A stretch of DNA of 31,451 nucleotides from UBA6522 sp036231525. Its GTDB lineage: Bacteria; Pseudomonadota; Gammaproteobacteria; Steroidobacterales; Rariloculaceae. How positions within the stretch are numbered: position 1 is the stretch's first letter; every line of letters begins with the position of its first letter. The position numbers and the translations under genes were made by a program. Under the pieces are notes generated by a model. That model made no database searches, had not been told where the DNA came from, and worked only from the letters and a program-made list of their open reading frames with translations. The stretch spans positions 1 to 31,451 of the forward strand of contig JAZAGZ010000083.1 in the NCBI GenBank assembly GCA_036231525.1. The letters are read 5' to 3'. Positions 8,452-17,004 of this stretch are shown one piece after another.

Positions 8452-8967
8452 ATGCACATCACTTTTAATGGAACAGCATATCGTTTGCAGGATGGAATAT
8501 GGTTTACAGGATATAAAAAAGCGCCCCAACCTGTTCAAGATGATTTAAATAGAGCAGCCAAGGATGATTTTCTTGAGCAAGAAGAAAGCCTCTCCGATGT
8601 CGCTGACGTGATAAAGGCTTCTGAAATAGCAGAAAAACGCAGAGATTTCATAAGAGCTTTGGTGCTGGCCCGACGAGCTTATGAATTAGCGAATTTTAAA
8701 GTTGGAGTAGCAGCCCGGGTGAGTAATTTATTTCGCAAACTGGGTAAATCTGAGGAGGCGCTTCAATGGACGGAACCATATTCAAGAACAACACATGTTC
8801 CGCTGCTCAACACGCGAAGTGCTGCATTTGCTGATATTGGAGAATATCTTCAGGCAAAAAAATTAGCTGAACGGTCATTGGCAATCAGCCCTGGAAATGC
8901 TGAAGCATTTGCTCTTTTAAAGAGGATTAAGTCTGAATATCCAGGTGCCTATTACGATCTATTTTGA
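8452..8967 (+). CDS. TPR-repeat protein
   Basis: A 171-residue, probably cytoplasmic protein. The ATG at 8452 is preferred because AGGAG ends 10 bases upstream; an in-frame GTG at 8443 abuts that site. Residues 1-30 (HITFNGTAYRLQDGIWF) look like a small beta module. From about residue 55 there are helical pairs of TPR type, including RDFIRALVLARRAYELA, GKSEEALQW and GEYLQAKKLAERSLAISPGNAEAF, i.e. two to three repeats. TPRs mediate protein contacts; the partner is unknown, but the coiled-coil gene 48 bases downstream is a natural candidate. Both genes are visibly AT-richer than the flanking housekeeping genes, which hints at separate ancestry. Confidence 0.7.
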   Translation: MHITFNGTAYRLQDGIWFTGYKKAPQPVQDDLNRAAKDDFLEQEESLSDVADVIKASEIAEKRRDFIRALVLARRAYELANFKVGVAARVSNLFRKLGKSEEALQWTEPYSRTTHVPLLNTRSAAFADIGEYLQAKKLAERSLAISPGNAEAFALLKRIKSEYPGAYYDLF

Positions 8968-9015
8968 TCAACCTATTAGTCTGACATAAACCATTTTTCA
9001 TTTAGGAGGAAGTAC

Positions 9016-9801
9016 ATGTTTCGAGTAATTTTAATAGCCACAGTGGTAGCGCTAGCCACCAATGTAGGGGCACATTATTTTGTTAGCGGAGACATAAGTT
9101 CCGTTGAAAGAAGAGCTTCAGCACAATCAAGAAACATTGTGGAAAATTTCACAAGTGCAGATGAAAATATTAAAGATCTAATACAAAGAACCAATAACCT
9201 AGTTAACTCTTATGCGGGTAGATTGAATACGCTACAAGAATCTGTTGCAGCTTCTGATGAGATGATTAATACAGCATTGGCAACAATTAAATTGGAACAG
9301 GAGGATTCTTCTAAGCTCATCATAGATGTGATGTCTCAGACCGATGGTTTTGAATCAAGGATAAGGGGACTGGAAGGCGAAGTTTCTTCAATCGTAGAAC
9401 CCTTGGGGCAATTAAGCGATGATCTTCAGGAACTTCGATCAAGATTGACCTCTTCTGCCGGTGATTTTTTATCCTCTAACCCCGTTGCAGAAGGAGAAAG
9501 AGAGAATCTTGAAGTTTTTGCCTATTCAGAGCCTTGCCCTCAGGCCGCCTTGAATAGAGATGAACAACTCCCACGGTTACGAAGAGAAATGGAACGATCA
9601 ACGGTTACAGGGGCGCATGATGTCACTGTTAAATTTGATATTGATCAGGATGGAAGCCCAGTTCTACAGGATCTAGAGTCTGATACAGCGCCTGTGAATT
9701 TAATGGGCGCTGTGCGGCGTTATGTAAATGGATTGGTATTTGATAATGTCGATTCAACATTCGCAGACTGTGAAATGATAGTTAAGCTTGACATAAGCTA
9801 A
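9016..9801 (+). CDS. Membrane-anchored coiled-coil protein with TonB-C-like end
   Basis: A 261-residue protein with an excellent AGGAGG site 6 bases before the ATG. Residues 1-20 are a hydrophobic anchor or signal (MFRVILIATVVALATNVGAH). Residues about 30-150 are polar, heptad-like and rich in S, E, L and N, consistent with a long coiled coil. Residues about 200-261 (DVTVKFDIDQDGSPV, then LMGAVRRYVNGLVF) resemble the beta-alpha-beta pattern of TonB/TolA C-terminal domains. Two cysteines (near residues 173 and 253) bracket that region and could pair. The architecture recalls periplasm-spanning proteins. Neighbour: the TPR gene just upstream, likely co-transcribed. No family name can be given with confidence. 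Confidence 0.65.
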   Translation: MFRVILIATVVALATNVGAHYFVSGDISSVERRASAQSRNIVENFTSADENIKDLIQRTNNLVNSYAGRLNTLQESVAASDEMINTALATIKLEQEDSSKLIIDVMSQTDGFESRIRGLEGEVSSIVEPLGQLSDDLQELRSRLTSSAGDFLSSNPVAEGERENLEVFAYSEPCPQAALNRDEQLPRLRREMERSTVTGAHDVTVKFDIDQDGSPVLQDLESDTAPVNLMGAVRRYVNGLVFDNVDSTFADCEMIVKLDIS

Positions 9802-9904
9802 GAAAGTTAAGGAGTGAGGACTGTTATTTAAAGATCGATTGCTTATGTGATTCAGAATTTGTTACTGGAATCGTTTCAGCTGAAAAGAGATATAAGATCT
9901 GCGG

Positions 9905-10402
9905 TTAAGGTGAGTCTTGGAATATTTCAGAATTTTCTTCGCCCTGCGGCTTTCTCCGCCATTCCCAGGGACCTATGGCGCCATCCATACTCCATAAACC
10001 AAGACCCTCTTGTTTTGCCACCGCTTCATCGTTGAGAAGTGAGGTATCGCTCATATACTGACGATATACCCATGCGTGCCCCTCACGGACCATTGCGCGG
10101 TTGATGTCAATATTTCCAAGCCATACTTTGCCCACGATTCGGCCATACCGATCTATATCCTCAAAACTGACAACAACTGTTTTCTGGGAAATTTTTGAAA
10201 AGAGGGCTTGTTCGGCCTGCCTTCCCCAAGGTTGGTTTCTTTCTGGGGTATCAATTTCTGATAACCGAACGCGGTATTGCTCAGAGCCAACCTTAAGAGT
10301 GAATGTATCTCCGTCAGCTATGCTCACAACCTGACCAGTAAGAACCTCCCCAAATGCCGGAAGGTAATTTAATAGCAGGAGGGCGCCAAAGAGAATTTTC
10401 AC
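9905..10402 (-). CDS. Secreted thermonuclease-family (SNase-like) nuclease
   Basis: A 165-residue protein starting at GTG 10402, with a signal peptide (MKILFGALLLLNYLPAFGEV). The staphylococcal-nuclease fold motifs are in order: VVSIADGDTFTL (calcium-binding Asp residues), YRVRLSEIDTPE (catalytic Arg and Glu region), then DRYGRIVGKVW (second catalytic Arg) and AMVREGHAWVYRQY. Length and order match small bacterial SNase-like proteins that cleave DNA or RNA outside the cytoplasm. It lies 70 bases downstream of rpoD on the same strand and may be reached by read-through, though it is not a usual member of that operon. Confidence 0.9.
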   Translation of the reverse strand: MKILFGALLLLNYLPAFGEVLTGQVVSIADGDTFTLKVGSEQYRVRLSEIDTPERNQPWGRQAEQALFSKISQKTVVVSFEDIDRYGRIVGKVWLGNIDINRAMVREGHAWVYRQYMSDTSLLNDEAVAKQEGLGLWSMDGAIGPWEWRRKPQGEENSEIFQDSP

Positions 10403-10472
10403 CGAAGCACTTCAGTGGTTATAGATCGTACTGTTTCTGAGAGTCATCTGAGAATCTATTCCGGCCTCCGGC

Positions 10473-12287
10473 TTAGTCTTCCAGAAGGAAACTTTTCAAT
10501 TGATCAGATCTGGTCGGGTGGCGAAGCTTGCGTAATGCTTTAGCTTCAATCTGACGGATTCTTTCTCGGGTGACGTCGAACTGTTTTCCAACTTCCTCGA
10601 GCGTGTGATCCGTATTCATATCAATTCCGAAGCGCATTCTTAGGACCTTTGCTTCCCGGGGAGTTAGTCCAGCCAGCACCGCATGCGTTGTTTCTTTTAA
10701 GCCTTCCGAAGTTGCCGAATCCACAGGTGAATGCACCACGACGTCTTCGATGAAGTCTCCAAGGTGGGAGTCTTCATCGTCACCGATGGGCGTTTCCATA
10801 GAGATCGGCTCTTTTGCAATCTTGAGCACCTTTCTTACCTTGTCCTCTGGCATCTCCATGCGTTCAGAGAGCTCATCAGGGGTAGGCTCTCGGCCCATTT
10901 CCTGCAGCATTTGACGGGAAATTCGATTGAGTTTATTTATGGTTTCGATCATGTGAACCGGGATACGAATGGTACGAGCTTGGTCGGCGATTGAGCGGGT
11001 AATTGCTTGTCGTATCCACCAGGTTGCATACGTCGAGAATTTGTAACCGCGACGATATTCGAACTTATCTACAGCTTTCATGAGGCCGATATTTCCTTCC
11101 TGGATAAGATCAAGAAATTGCAAACCGCGATTGGTGTATTTCTTTGCAATGGAAATAACTAGACGAAGATTGGCTTCAACCATTTCTTTTTTTGCTCTAC
11201 GTGCTTGAGCCTCGCCCATAGAAATCTCGCGATTGATATCTTTGATTTCGCTGATGGAAAGGAAGGTTCCGTGCTCAATTCTAATCAAGCGTTTTTGGCA
11301 TCGCTGGATATCATCTTTGAGTCGAGTTAGCTGAGAGGAATGTTTGCGCTTTGCACGAATGTGCTTATCAACCCAATTTAAATTGGTTTGATTGCTCGGG
11401 AAGCTTCCGATGAAATCCTTACGGGGCATGCCGGCATCTCGAATGCATAACGCCATCACTTGACGTTCCTGACCCCGGATTCCGTTTACCGTGTCTCTGA
11501 GCTGCGCGACCATCAACTCGAACAGTTTCGGCGCGAGTTTTAGTTCCATAAACTCAGGGGTGAGGGCTTTGACCGTTTTCTGAACGGAGGCGTGTGAGAT
11601 ACCGTGTTTCTGCAGCCTATCCATATAGCGCTTATAGAGTCTTCGCACTTTTTTCATTCGTGCAGCCACTTCCTTAGGATCCGGTCCTGTATCAGCGGGC
11701 TCATCATCATCATCGTCAGCCTTCGGTGCGTTGGGATCCGCAATCTCCGCATTAGGATCAATGAAACCAACGATGACGTCCTGTAGACGTGAGCTTCCGT
11801 CTACCACCAGGTCGTGCATATCGATCAGAAGGGCTACGGTTGGTGGAAATTGCAGCAAAGCAGCCCGTACCTGATCGAGACCTTCCTCGATGCGTTTAGC
11901 AATTCGGATTTCACCTTCCCGAGTGAGTAATTCAACCGTACCCATTTCCCGCATATACATACGCACAGGATCTGTAGTACGCCCAAATTCACTGTCCACG
12001 GTGGCGAGCGCTGCGGCTGCTTCGTCAGTATCATCATCATTTCCGACTGCGGAGTCAGATAAGAGCAGAGACTCGGCATCGGGCGCTTTCTCATACACCG
12101 TGATGCCCATATCGTTGATCATGTTGACAATATCTTCGATCTGCTCAGGGTCGACAATCTCACTAGGTAGATGGTCATTGACCTCACCATAAGTCAGATA
12201 GCCCTGCTCCTTGCCCTTGGCAATGAGTAGTTTCAGCTGGGATTGTCTGTCGGTTTGCGGGGGTTGTACTGGATTAGGCGTGCTCAT
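10473..12287 (-). CDS. rpoD: RNA polymerase primary sigma factor RpoD (sigma-70)
   Basis: A 604-residue housekeeping sigma factor. Visible in order: region 1.1 (QLKLLIAKGKEQGYLTYGEV), region 1.2 (DPVRMYMREMGTVELLTREG), a non-conserved spacer with an acidic run (DDDDDEPADTGPDPKE), region 2 (NLRLVISIAKKYTNRGLQFL; YKFSTYATWWIRQAITR, which reads the -10), region 3 (IPVHMIETINKLNR) and region 4 with its helix-turn-helix (LEEVGKQFDVTRERIRQIEA), ending KSFLLED. AGGGA precedes the ATG. It is the last gene of the rpsU-yqeY-dnaG-rpoD operon, 71 bases after dnaG, which links translation, replication and transcription initiation. The spacer makes it a beta/gammaproteobacterial-type sigma of usual length. 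Confidence 0.98.
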   Translation of the reverse strand: MSTPNPVQPPQTDRQSQLKLLIAKGKEQGYLTYGEVNDHLPSEIVDPEQIEDIVNMINDMGITVYEKAPDAESLLLSDSAVGNDDDTDEAAAALATVDSEFGRTTDPVRMYMREMGTVELLTREGEIRIAKRIEEGLDQVRAALLQFPPTVALLIDMHDLVVDGSSRLQDVIVGFIDPNAEIADPNAPKADDDDDEPADTGPDPKEVAARMKKVRRLYKRYMDRLQKHGISHASVQKTVKALTPEFMELKLAPKLFELMVAQLRDTVNGIRGQERQVMALCIRDAGMPRKDFIGSFPSNQTNLNWVDKHIRAKRKHSSQLTRLKDDIQRCQKRLIRIEHGTFLSISEIKDINREISMGEAQARRAKKEMVEANLRLVISIAKKYTNRGLQFLDLIQEGNIGLMKAVDKFEYRRGYKFSTYATWWIRQAITRSIADQARTIRIPVHMIETINKLNRISRQMLQEMGREPTPDELSERMEMPEDKVRKVLKIAKEPISMETPIGDDEDSHLGDFIEDVVVHSPVDSATSEGLKETTHAVLAGLTPREAKVLRMRFGIDMNTDHTLEEVGKQFDVTRERIRQIEAKALRKLRHPTRSDQLKSFLLED

Positions 12288-12358
12288 CTATCCCTCGACG
12301 AAAGCAAACAATCTAGGGTACCCCAATAAACGGATACTTGATAGAACCAAGTTGGGTT

Positions 12359-14146
12359 TTACCTGGTCTCAGGGTTATCGGGAAATTTTCTCAGAAGCCC
12401 CTCTAGTTCCTTTTTTTCTTGGAGATCTAGGCCCTCCTGGCCCTTGGCCAGCAGGGTTCCCATACGCTCTTTGCGGTAGTCATTGACGATGCGTTCGAGA
12501 TTATCCCGCAGTACCTGTGGGACCTTCTCTCCGCCGTCCAGCGGGGCATTGCTCGCTAGGCGACCGAGATGACGCCCTTCCGGATCGTCGCGGAAGCGTT
12601 CTAACAGCCCCGCCATAGTTATCTTTGGGTTATCGTTTATAGCTTCAAGAAGCTGCTGTAATAGCTGGGATCCCGGTTGTCGAACTCCAATTAGTCCGGG
12701 AACTCCCTCTAGAAGACCGATTCCGGCAGCGGGGTGGTGCAGAATCAACGTAATTGCCTTACGAATGAGGATGCTGCGGCGCTCTGATACCGCTCCCGAG
12801 GCGTCGTCCGTTCGCCCGGCGCGTGGCCGACGAGTTACACGAGGAGATGAAGCTTCCGGCACCATGATAAGGCTTTCTAAGCGTTCAGCTTTGAGGCCAA
12901 TGCGCTCAGCTAGTTGGTTGATCAGCAACTCTCTATACACGCCGATGGGCAGCCGCGCGAGCAGTGGTTGGGTTAGTGCCGCGAGTCGTGACCGGCCATC
13001 TGCACTGGATAAATCAGCGCGGTTTTCAAGCTCACCGAGTAGAAAATCGGACAGTGGTTCAGCACGATCCATAAGCTTGCGAAAAGCGTTTGCCCCGCGA
13101 GCTCGAACCAGGGAGTCTGGGTCCTCCCCCTCAGGCAGAATCAGAAACTTGATTTCCACCTGGTCTCCGGCGTGTGGAAGGGTGGTCTCTAGTGCCTTCC
13201 AGGCAGCGGCTCTGCCTGCCCGATCACCGTCGAAACAAAAAATTATGCAGTCCGCTATACGAGTCAGTCGGCGTATGTGGTCCGTCGTGGTAGCCGTACC
13301 TAGGGTTGCTAGTGCTGGCACAATCCCATGTTGAGAGAGACTTGCGACGTCGAGATATCCCTCAACCACTAAGGCGATATTGGGGTGGCCCTCTTTTGCA
13401 CTGACGTGTCTTGCCTCATGGAGGCCGTAGAGCGCCTGGCCTTTGTGAAAAACCGGAGTTTCAGGTGAGTTCAGATACTTGGGCTCCCCGTCGCCGAGCA
13501 CCCGGCCTCCGAAGCCAATGATTCTTCCCCGCGGGTCCCGTATTGGGAACATAATCCGATCCCGAAACCGATCATACTGTCGTCCTTGCTCGTTTTTTAT
13601 GATCAAACCCGCTTCGAGAAGGGTTTTTACCTGAACGTCATTACCTCCTAGGGCTTTGAGTAACGTATCCCACGAATCCGGGGCATAACCCATTGTGAAG
13701 CGATTTGCCGTCGTCCCATCAATACCCCTTTGCTTTAGATATTCGATAGCTGTTGGACTATCACGGAGCGCTGCTCTGTAGATTTGATCTGCCTCAGCGA
13801 GGATATCGTAGAGAGCAGTTTCGCGGCTGGTGTCGCGCACAGGTCCGTCGCTTGGGACTTCAAGTCCGAGCATCTCCGCGAGTGCCTCGACGGCGTCAAC
13901 AAAGCTGAGGTTTTCATAATTCATCAGGAACCCGATAGAAGTTCCGTGCGCGCCGCATCCAAAACAGTGGTAAAACCCTTTCTGCGGGCTCACCGTGAAA
14001 GAGGGTGTCTTCTCGTCATGGAATGGGCAGACAGCCTTGTATTCCCTGCCTGCTTTTTTAAGCGTGATTCGTTCGCCAATCACCTCGACCACGTCGGCCC
14101 GTGCGATTAACTCGTCGATAAAAGATTGAGGAATCCGTCCGCTCAT
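12359..14146 (-). CDS. dnaG: DNA primase
   Basis: A 595-residue primase that makes RNA primers at the replication fork with DnaB. The ATG at 14146 (MSGRIPQSF) matches the family start; an upstream in-frame start at 14161 would add five residues. The CHC2 zinc-binding domain has Cys40, His43, Cys61 and Cys64 (CPFHDEKTPSF, YHCFGCGAHG). The TOPRIM core follows, with VVEGYLDV and the acidic FDGDRAG motif. The C-terminal ~150 residues are the less conserved DnaB-interacting domain. It is the third gene of the macromolecular synthesis operon; in E. coli its expression is kept low by an upstream terminator and weak initiation, but neither is obvious here. Confidence 0.97.
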   Translation of the reverse strand: MSGRIPQSFIDELIARADVVEVIGERITLKKAGREYKAVCPFHDEKTPSFTVSPQKGFYHCFGCGAHGTSIGFLMNYENLSFVDAVEALAEMLGLEVPSDGPVRDTSRETALYDILAEADQIYRAALRDSPTAIEYLKQRGIDGTTANRFTMGYAPDSWDTLLKALGGNDVQVKTLLEAGLIIKNEQGRQYDRFRDRIMFPIRDPRGRIIGFGGRVLGDGEPKYLNSPETPVFHKGQALYGLHEARHVSAKEGHPNIALVVEGYLDVASLSQHGIVPALATLGTATTTDHIRRLTRIADCIIFCFDGDRAGRAAAWKALETTLPHAGDQVEIKFLILPEGEDPDSLVRARGANAFRKLMDRAEPLSDFLLGELENRADLSSADGRSRLAALTQPLLARLPIGVYRELLINQLAERIGLKAERLESLIMVPEASSPRVTRRPRAGRTDDASGAVSERRSILIRKAITLILHHPAAGIGLLEGVPGLIGVRQPGSQLLQQLLEAINDNPKITMAGLLERFRDDPEGRHLGRLASNAPLDGGEKVPQVLRDNLERIVNDYRKERMGTLLAKGQEGLDLQEKKELEGLLRKFPDNPETR

Positions 14147-14206
14147 GGAGTTCCCTAGCATAACCTGTACGCGAGAGACTAGCGCTAAGCTTTCTATTGG
14201 CTGGTA

Positions 14207-14674
14207 TTAGGATGGCTGAAGTCGCGAGCGAACCTGACCGGAGATTTTTCCAAGATCTGCTCTGCCATTCCCACGTTTTTTGATTTCTCCCATGACTCGG
14301 CCCATATCTTGTGGAGAGTTGGCGGATAAAGCTGTGATCACCTCATCGATCAGTGTAGTCGTCTCTTCTTCGCTCATGGGTTCCGGCAGATAGACTTTTA
14401 ATACAGCGATCTCCGCATTTTCCTTGTCTACCAAATCGGTCCTCTTCCCTTTCTGGAACTGTTCGGCGGCTTCATACCGCTGTTTGACCATCTTCTCAAG
14501 AACCGTCTGCACGGCACTCTCATCTAATATTTCGCGGGAGTCTATTTCCCGCTGCTGGATAGCTGCCAATGCCATGCGTAGAGCGCTCACACGGCCCTTA
14601 TCACCGGCGCGAAGCGCAGCCTTGACGTCTTCTTGGAGACGTTTTTTGAGAGTGATATGGGTGTTTGCAGACAT
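14207..14674 (-). CDS. yqeY: GatB/YqeY domain protein
   Basis: A 155-residue YqeY-family protein, helical throughout, with the family landmarks LKKRLQEDVKAALRAGDKGR, LRMALAAI, EREIDSRE-like QREIDSRE, a KQRYEAAEQF helix and a GRVMGEIKKRGNGRADLGKI C-terminal segment. The C-terminal helices resemble the tRNA-binding tail of GatB, so a role in amidotransferase-related tRNA handling is often assumed, but the function is not established. It sits between rpsU and dnaG, a frequent position outside the enterics. AAGG precedes the ATG. Confidence 0.92.
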   Translation of the reverse strand: MSANTHITLKKRLQEDVKAALRAGDKGRVSALRMALAAIQQREIDSREILDESAVQTVLEKMVKQRYEAAEQFQKGKRTDLVDKENAEIAVLKVYLPEPMSEEETTTLIDEVITALSANSPQDMGRVMGEIKKRGNGRADLGKISGQVRSRLQPS

Positions 14675-14725
14675 GAACCTTGATCCCCAAGTCTATGAGG
14701 CACTCCTCAGGGGAGCTTGACTGGA

Positions 14726-14941
14726 TCAGTATAGGCGACGACGCCTGGATAGTTGCCTCGACTGGCGTTTTATGTGACGTTTCACAGCCGCAGCTTTTTT
14801 TCTTTTGCGCTCCTGTGTCGGTTTCTCGTAGTACTCGCGCCGACGTAGTTCCGTGAGCACTCCAGCTTTCTCACAGGCGCGCTTGAAGCGCCGTAGGGCT
14901 GCGTCGAAGTGTTCACTTTCTCTTACACGTACACCTGGCAT
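14726..14941 (-). CDS. rpsU: 30S ribosomal protein bS21
   Basis: A 71-residue, strongly basic protein, exactly the usual bS21 length. It contains the family signature FDAALRRFKRACEKAGVLTE and RRREYYEKPTQERKRKK, and ends in an Arg-rich tail (RRRRLY). bS21 joins the 30S subunit late, near the anti-Shine-Dalgarno end of 16S rRNA, and aids initiation. It heads the operon with yqeY, dnaG and rpoD and is divergent from tsaD. Confidence 0.97.
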   Translation of the reverse strand: MPGVRVRESEHFDAALRRFKRACEKAGVLTELRRREYYEKPTQERKRKKAAAVKRHIKRQSRQLSRRRRLY

Positions 14942-14974
14942 CGAGTTCTCTCAGTCAGCTGAGTTGCCGTCAAC

Positions 14975-15025
14975 TGCGGGGCCAAAATAATAGGCCGGCA
15001 CATGCCGGCACTGAATCGGCGGATG
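14975..15025 (-). promoter_or_regulatory. Candidate rpsU operon promoter with inverted repeat in the spacer
   Basis: Read on the minus strand, TATTAT (a -10 candidate) is preceded by a 17-base spacer and TTCAGT (a weak -35). The spacer consists almost entirely of the inverted repeat GCCGGCA-CA-TGCCGGC at 14994-15009. An inverted repeat between promoter hexamers is typical of an operator. The -10 is good and the -35 poor, so this is tentative. The divergent tsaD gene shares the region. Confidence 0.4.
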
Positions 15026-15063
15026 ATATCCCTTAGGATTGTGTTCTGTAAAGAAGAGTTAGG

Positions 15064-16098
15064 ATGTTTGCAGTGAAAGTTCTGGGTATAGAAACGAGTT
15101 GTGATGAGACGGGTGTGGCCGTTTACGAGCCTGGTGTCGGTCTACTTGCGGAAGCACTTTTCAGTCAGACGGAGCTTCATGCCCAATTTGGGGGTGTTGT
15201 TCCTGAACTCGCCTCCCGAGATCACATTGCGAAGCTCACCCCGATGATTTGCAATGTGCTTTCCGAGGCGGATCTCCGACTAACCGACCTCAGTGCTATT
15301 GCTTACACGGCCGGACCAGGACTAGTGGGAGCCCTTATGGTGGGGGGTTCGCTGGCAACTGGTTTGGCACTAGGTCTCGGAATTCCGGTCATTCCGGTTC
15401 ACCATATGGAGGCCCATCTGTTGGCCGCATTACTTGAAGGCGATCCTCCAGAACTTCCCTTCATCGGGCTGCTTGTATCGGGAGGGCATACACTCCTCGT
15501 CGAAGCACAAGTGCTGGGCCAGTATCGCATCGTGGGCGAGACCTTGGACGATGCGGTCGGCGAGGCGTTCGACAAAATTGCTCGCCTTTTGTCTTTACCC
15601 TACCCTGGTGGCCCCGCGCTGGCTGCATTAGCTGAACGGGGAGATCCGTCGGCGTTTAAATTTCCGCGTCCCATGAGGAACAAGGGACTCGATTTTAGTT
15701 TCAGCGGACTAAAAACAGCGGTCAGACTCGCTTTAGAAAAAACAAAAAACTCTGACGGCGAGCTGGAGGAAAGTGTACGCGAGAATATTGCAGCTTCTTT
15801 TCAAGCTGCGGCAGTTGATTCTCTAGTGGAAAAGTGTCTCTGTGCGTTGGACGCCACCGGGCTTAAGAGATTGGTTGTTGCTGGTGGGGTTGGTGCTAAT
15901 CAGAGACTCCGCGCGCAATTGAGGACGGCATGTGCCAAACGTGAGGTGTGCGTGCATTATCCTAGGCCCGCTTTATGCACAGATAATGGGGCAATGATTG
16001 CGTTTGCGGGCTGGTGTCGCCGAGAGCAGGCGCTGTCGGTACCAACGATAATCGCACGACCGCGCTGGTCCCTTAATGAACTTACGCCGATGCATTGA
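15064..16098 (+). CDS. tsaD: tRNA N6-adenosine threonylcarbamoyltransferase (TsaD)
   Basis: A 344-residue ASKHA-fold enzyme that transfers threonylcarbamoyl to A37 of ANN-reading tRNAs, with TsaB and TsaE. Landmarks: LGIETSCDETGVAVYE (nucleotide-binding start), the metal-binding HMEAH (residues about 114-118), LVSGGHT, the GETLDDAVGEAFDK loop, and a C-terminal VAGGVGANQRLR with CTDNGAMIA. The ATG at 15064 is given; a GTG at 15073 would start exactly where E. coli TsaD does and has AGGA at 8-base spacing, so it is a serious alternative. Divergent from rpsU, as in Pseudomonas. The 10-base gap to folB suggests one transcript. Confidence 0.97.
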   Translation: MFAVKVLGIETSCDETGVAVYEPGVGLLAEALFSQTELHAQFGGVVPELASRDHIAKLTPMICNVLSEADLRLTDLSAIAYTAGPGLVGALMVGGSLATGLALGLGIPVIPVHHMEAHLLAALLEGDPPELPFIGLLVSGGHTLLVEAQVLGQYRIVGETLDDAVGEAFDKIARLLSLPYPGGPALAALAERGDPSAFKFPRPMRNKGLDFSFSGLKTAVRLALEKTKNSDGELEESVRENIAASFQAAAVDSLVEKCLCALDATGLKRLVVAGGVGANQRLRAQLRTACAKREVCVHYPRPALCTDNGAMIAFAGWCRREQALSVPTIIARPRWSLNELTPMH

Positions 16099-16108
16099 GT
16101 GAAATCGA

Positions 16109-16474
16109 ATGGATAAAATTTTTCTTCGCCAACTGAAAGTGGATGCAGTTATCGGCATTTGGGAGTGGGAACGACGCGTTAAGCAAACCGTCAGTATCGA
16201 CTTGGAGATAGGCACGGATGTAAAGGTGGCGGCTGCTGAGGATTCTATGGAGAAAACTCTCAGTTATAAGGATGTTGCCAAGCGATTACTCACCTTCGTG
16301 GGCGCCTCTGAATACCAACTTATAGAGTCATTGGCTGAGGCGGTTGCGCGGGTAATTATTGAGGAATTCGAGGTGCCGTGGGTCAAGGTGTCGGTCGCAA
16401 AGCCAGAGGCTATCAGAGGGAGTCAAGAGGTAGGAATCACTATTGAGCGTACCCCGGAGGACTATGCTGACTGA
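16109..16474 (+). CDS. folB: Dihydroneopterin aldolase
   Basis: A 121-residue T-fold enzyme that converts 7,8-dihydroneopterin to 6-hydroxymethyl-7,8-dihydropterin in folate synthesis. Family features: the opening MDKIFLRQLKVDAVIGIWEW, the catalytic-region tyrosine and lysine in LSYKDVAKRL, the substrate-anchoring Glu in YQLIESLAE and a C-terminal VKVSVAKPEAI with the conserved K-P. It overlaps the start of folK by 11 bases, so the two consecutive pathway steps are translationally coupled. Confidence 0.95.
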   Translation: MDKIFLRQLKVDAVIGIWEWERRVKQTVSIDLEIGTDVKVAAAEDSMEKTLSYKDVAKRLLTFVGASEYQLIESLAEAVARVIIEEFEVPWVKVSVAKPEAIRGSQEVGITIERTPEDYAD

Positions 16475-16985
16475 AGTCTTCGTCGGGCTCGGCAGCAACA
16501 TCGATCCCGAACGTCACCTAACCGTTGCGCTTGAAAAGATCCGAGATTGTTTGACGCTAGTCGAGATATCTTCGGTATACCGGAATGCAGCAGTAGGGTT
16601 CGCTGGGGATGATTTCCTAAATTTGGTGATTCGGTTGCAGTGCACGATTGGCCCAGTTGCACTGGAGAAAATTCTGTCAGAGATTGAACGGGCTGGCGGT
16701 CGGCAGCGAACCAGTTCGTCCACTGGAGCGCAAGAGATAATGTCTAGAACTTTGGACCTAGATCTTCTGCTCTATGGTTCGGTTGTGGACCCTGACCTCG
16801 GTTTACCGCGGAGCGACGTGTTGCGTTACGCATTCGTCTTACGCCCTCTGGCCGAACTATCGCCCGAGTTGGTACATCCTGTTACCGGTCGGATTATGCG
16901 GGTCGAATGGGAGGCTGCCGCCGGCCAAAGCCCTCTCATGCAACCGCAACAAATATTCATGTCAGATCAAAGGGGGTCATTTTGA
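16464..16985 (+). CDS. folK: 2-amino-4-hydroxy-6-hydroxymethyldihydropteridine pyrophosphokinase
   Basis: A 173-residue HPPK, which transfers pyrophosphate from ATP to the FolB product. It starts TEVFVGLGSNI, has SSVYRNAAVG and DFLNLVIRL in the substrate pocket, and the signature RTLDLDLLLYG with the metal-binding Asp pair, then LPRSDVLRYAFVLRPLAEL. The ATG at 16464 fits the family start and has GGAGG just upstream (spacing only 3 bases, offset by coupling to folB). In many gammaproteobacteria the signature Arg-x-x-Arg is present; here a few loop residues differ but no catalytic residue appears lost. About 15 residues at the C-terminus are extra. Confidence 0.95.
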   Translation: MLTEVFVGLGSNIDPERHLTVALEKIRDCLTLVEISSVYRNAAVGFAGDDFLNLVIRLQCTIGPVALEKILSEIERAGGRQRTSSSTGAQEIMSRTLDLDLLLYGSVVDPDLGLPRSDVLRYAFVLRPLAELSPELVHPVTGRIMRVEWEAAAGQSPLMQPQQIFMSDQRGSF

Positions 16986-17004
16986 GTTATTTGTAAGCTA
17001 TAGA

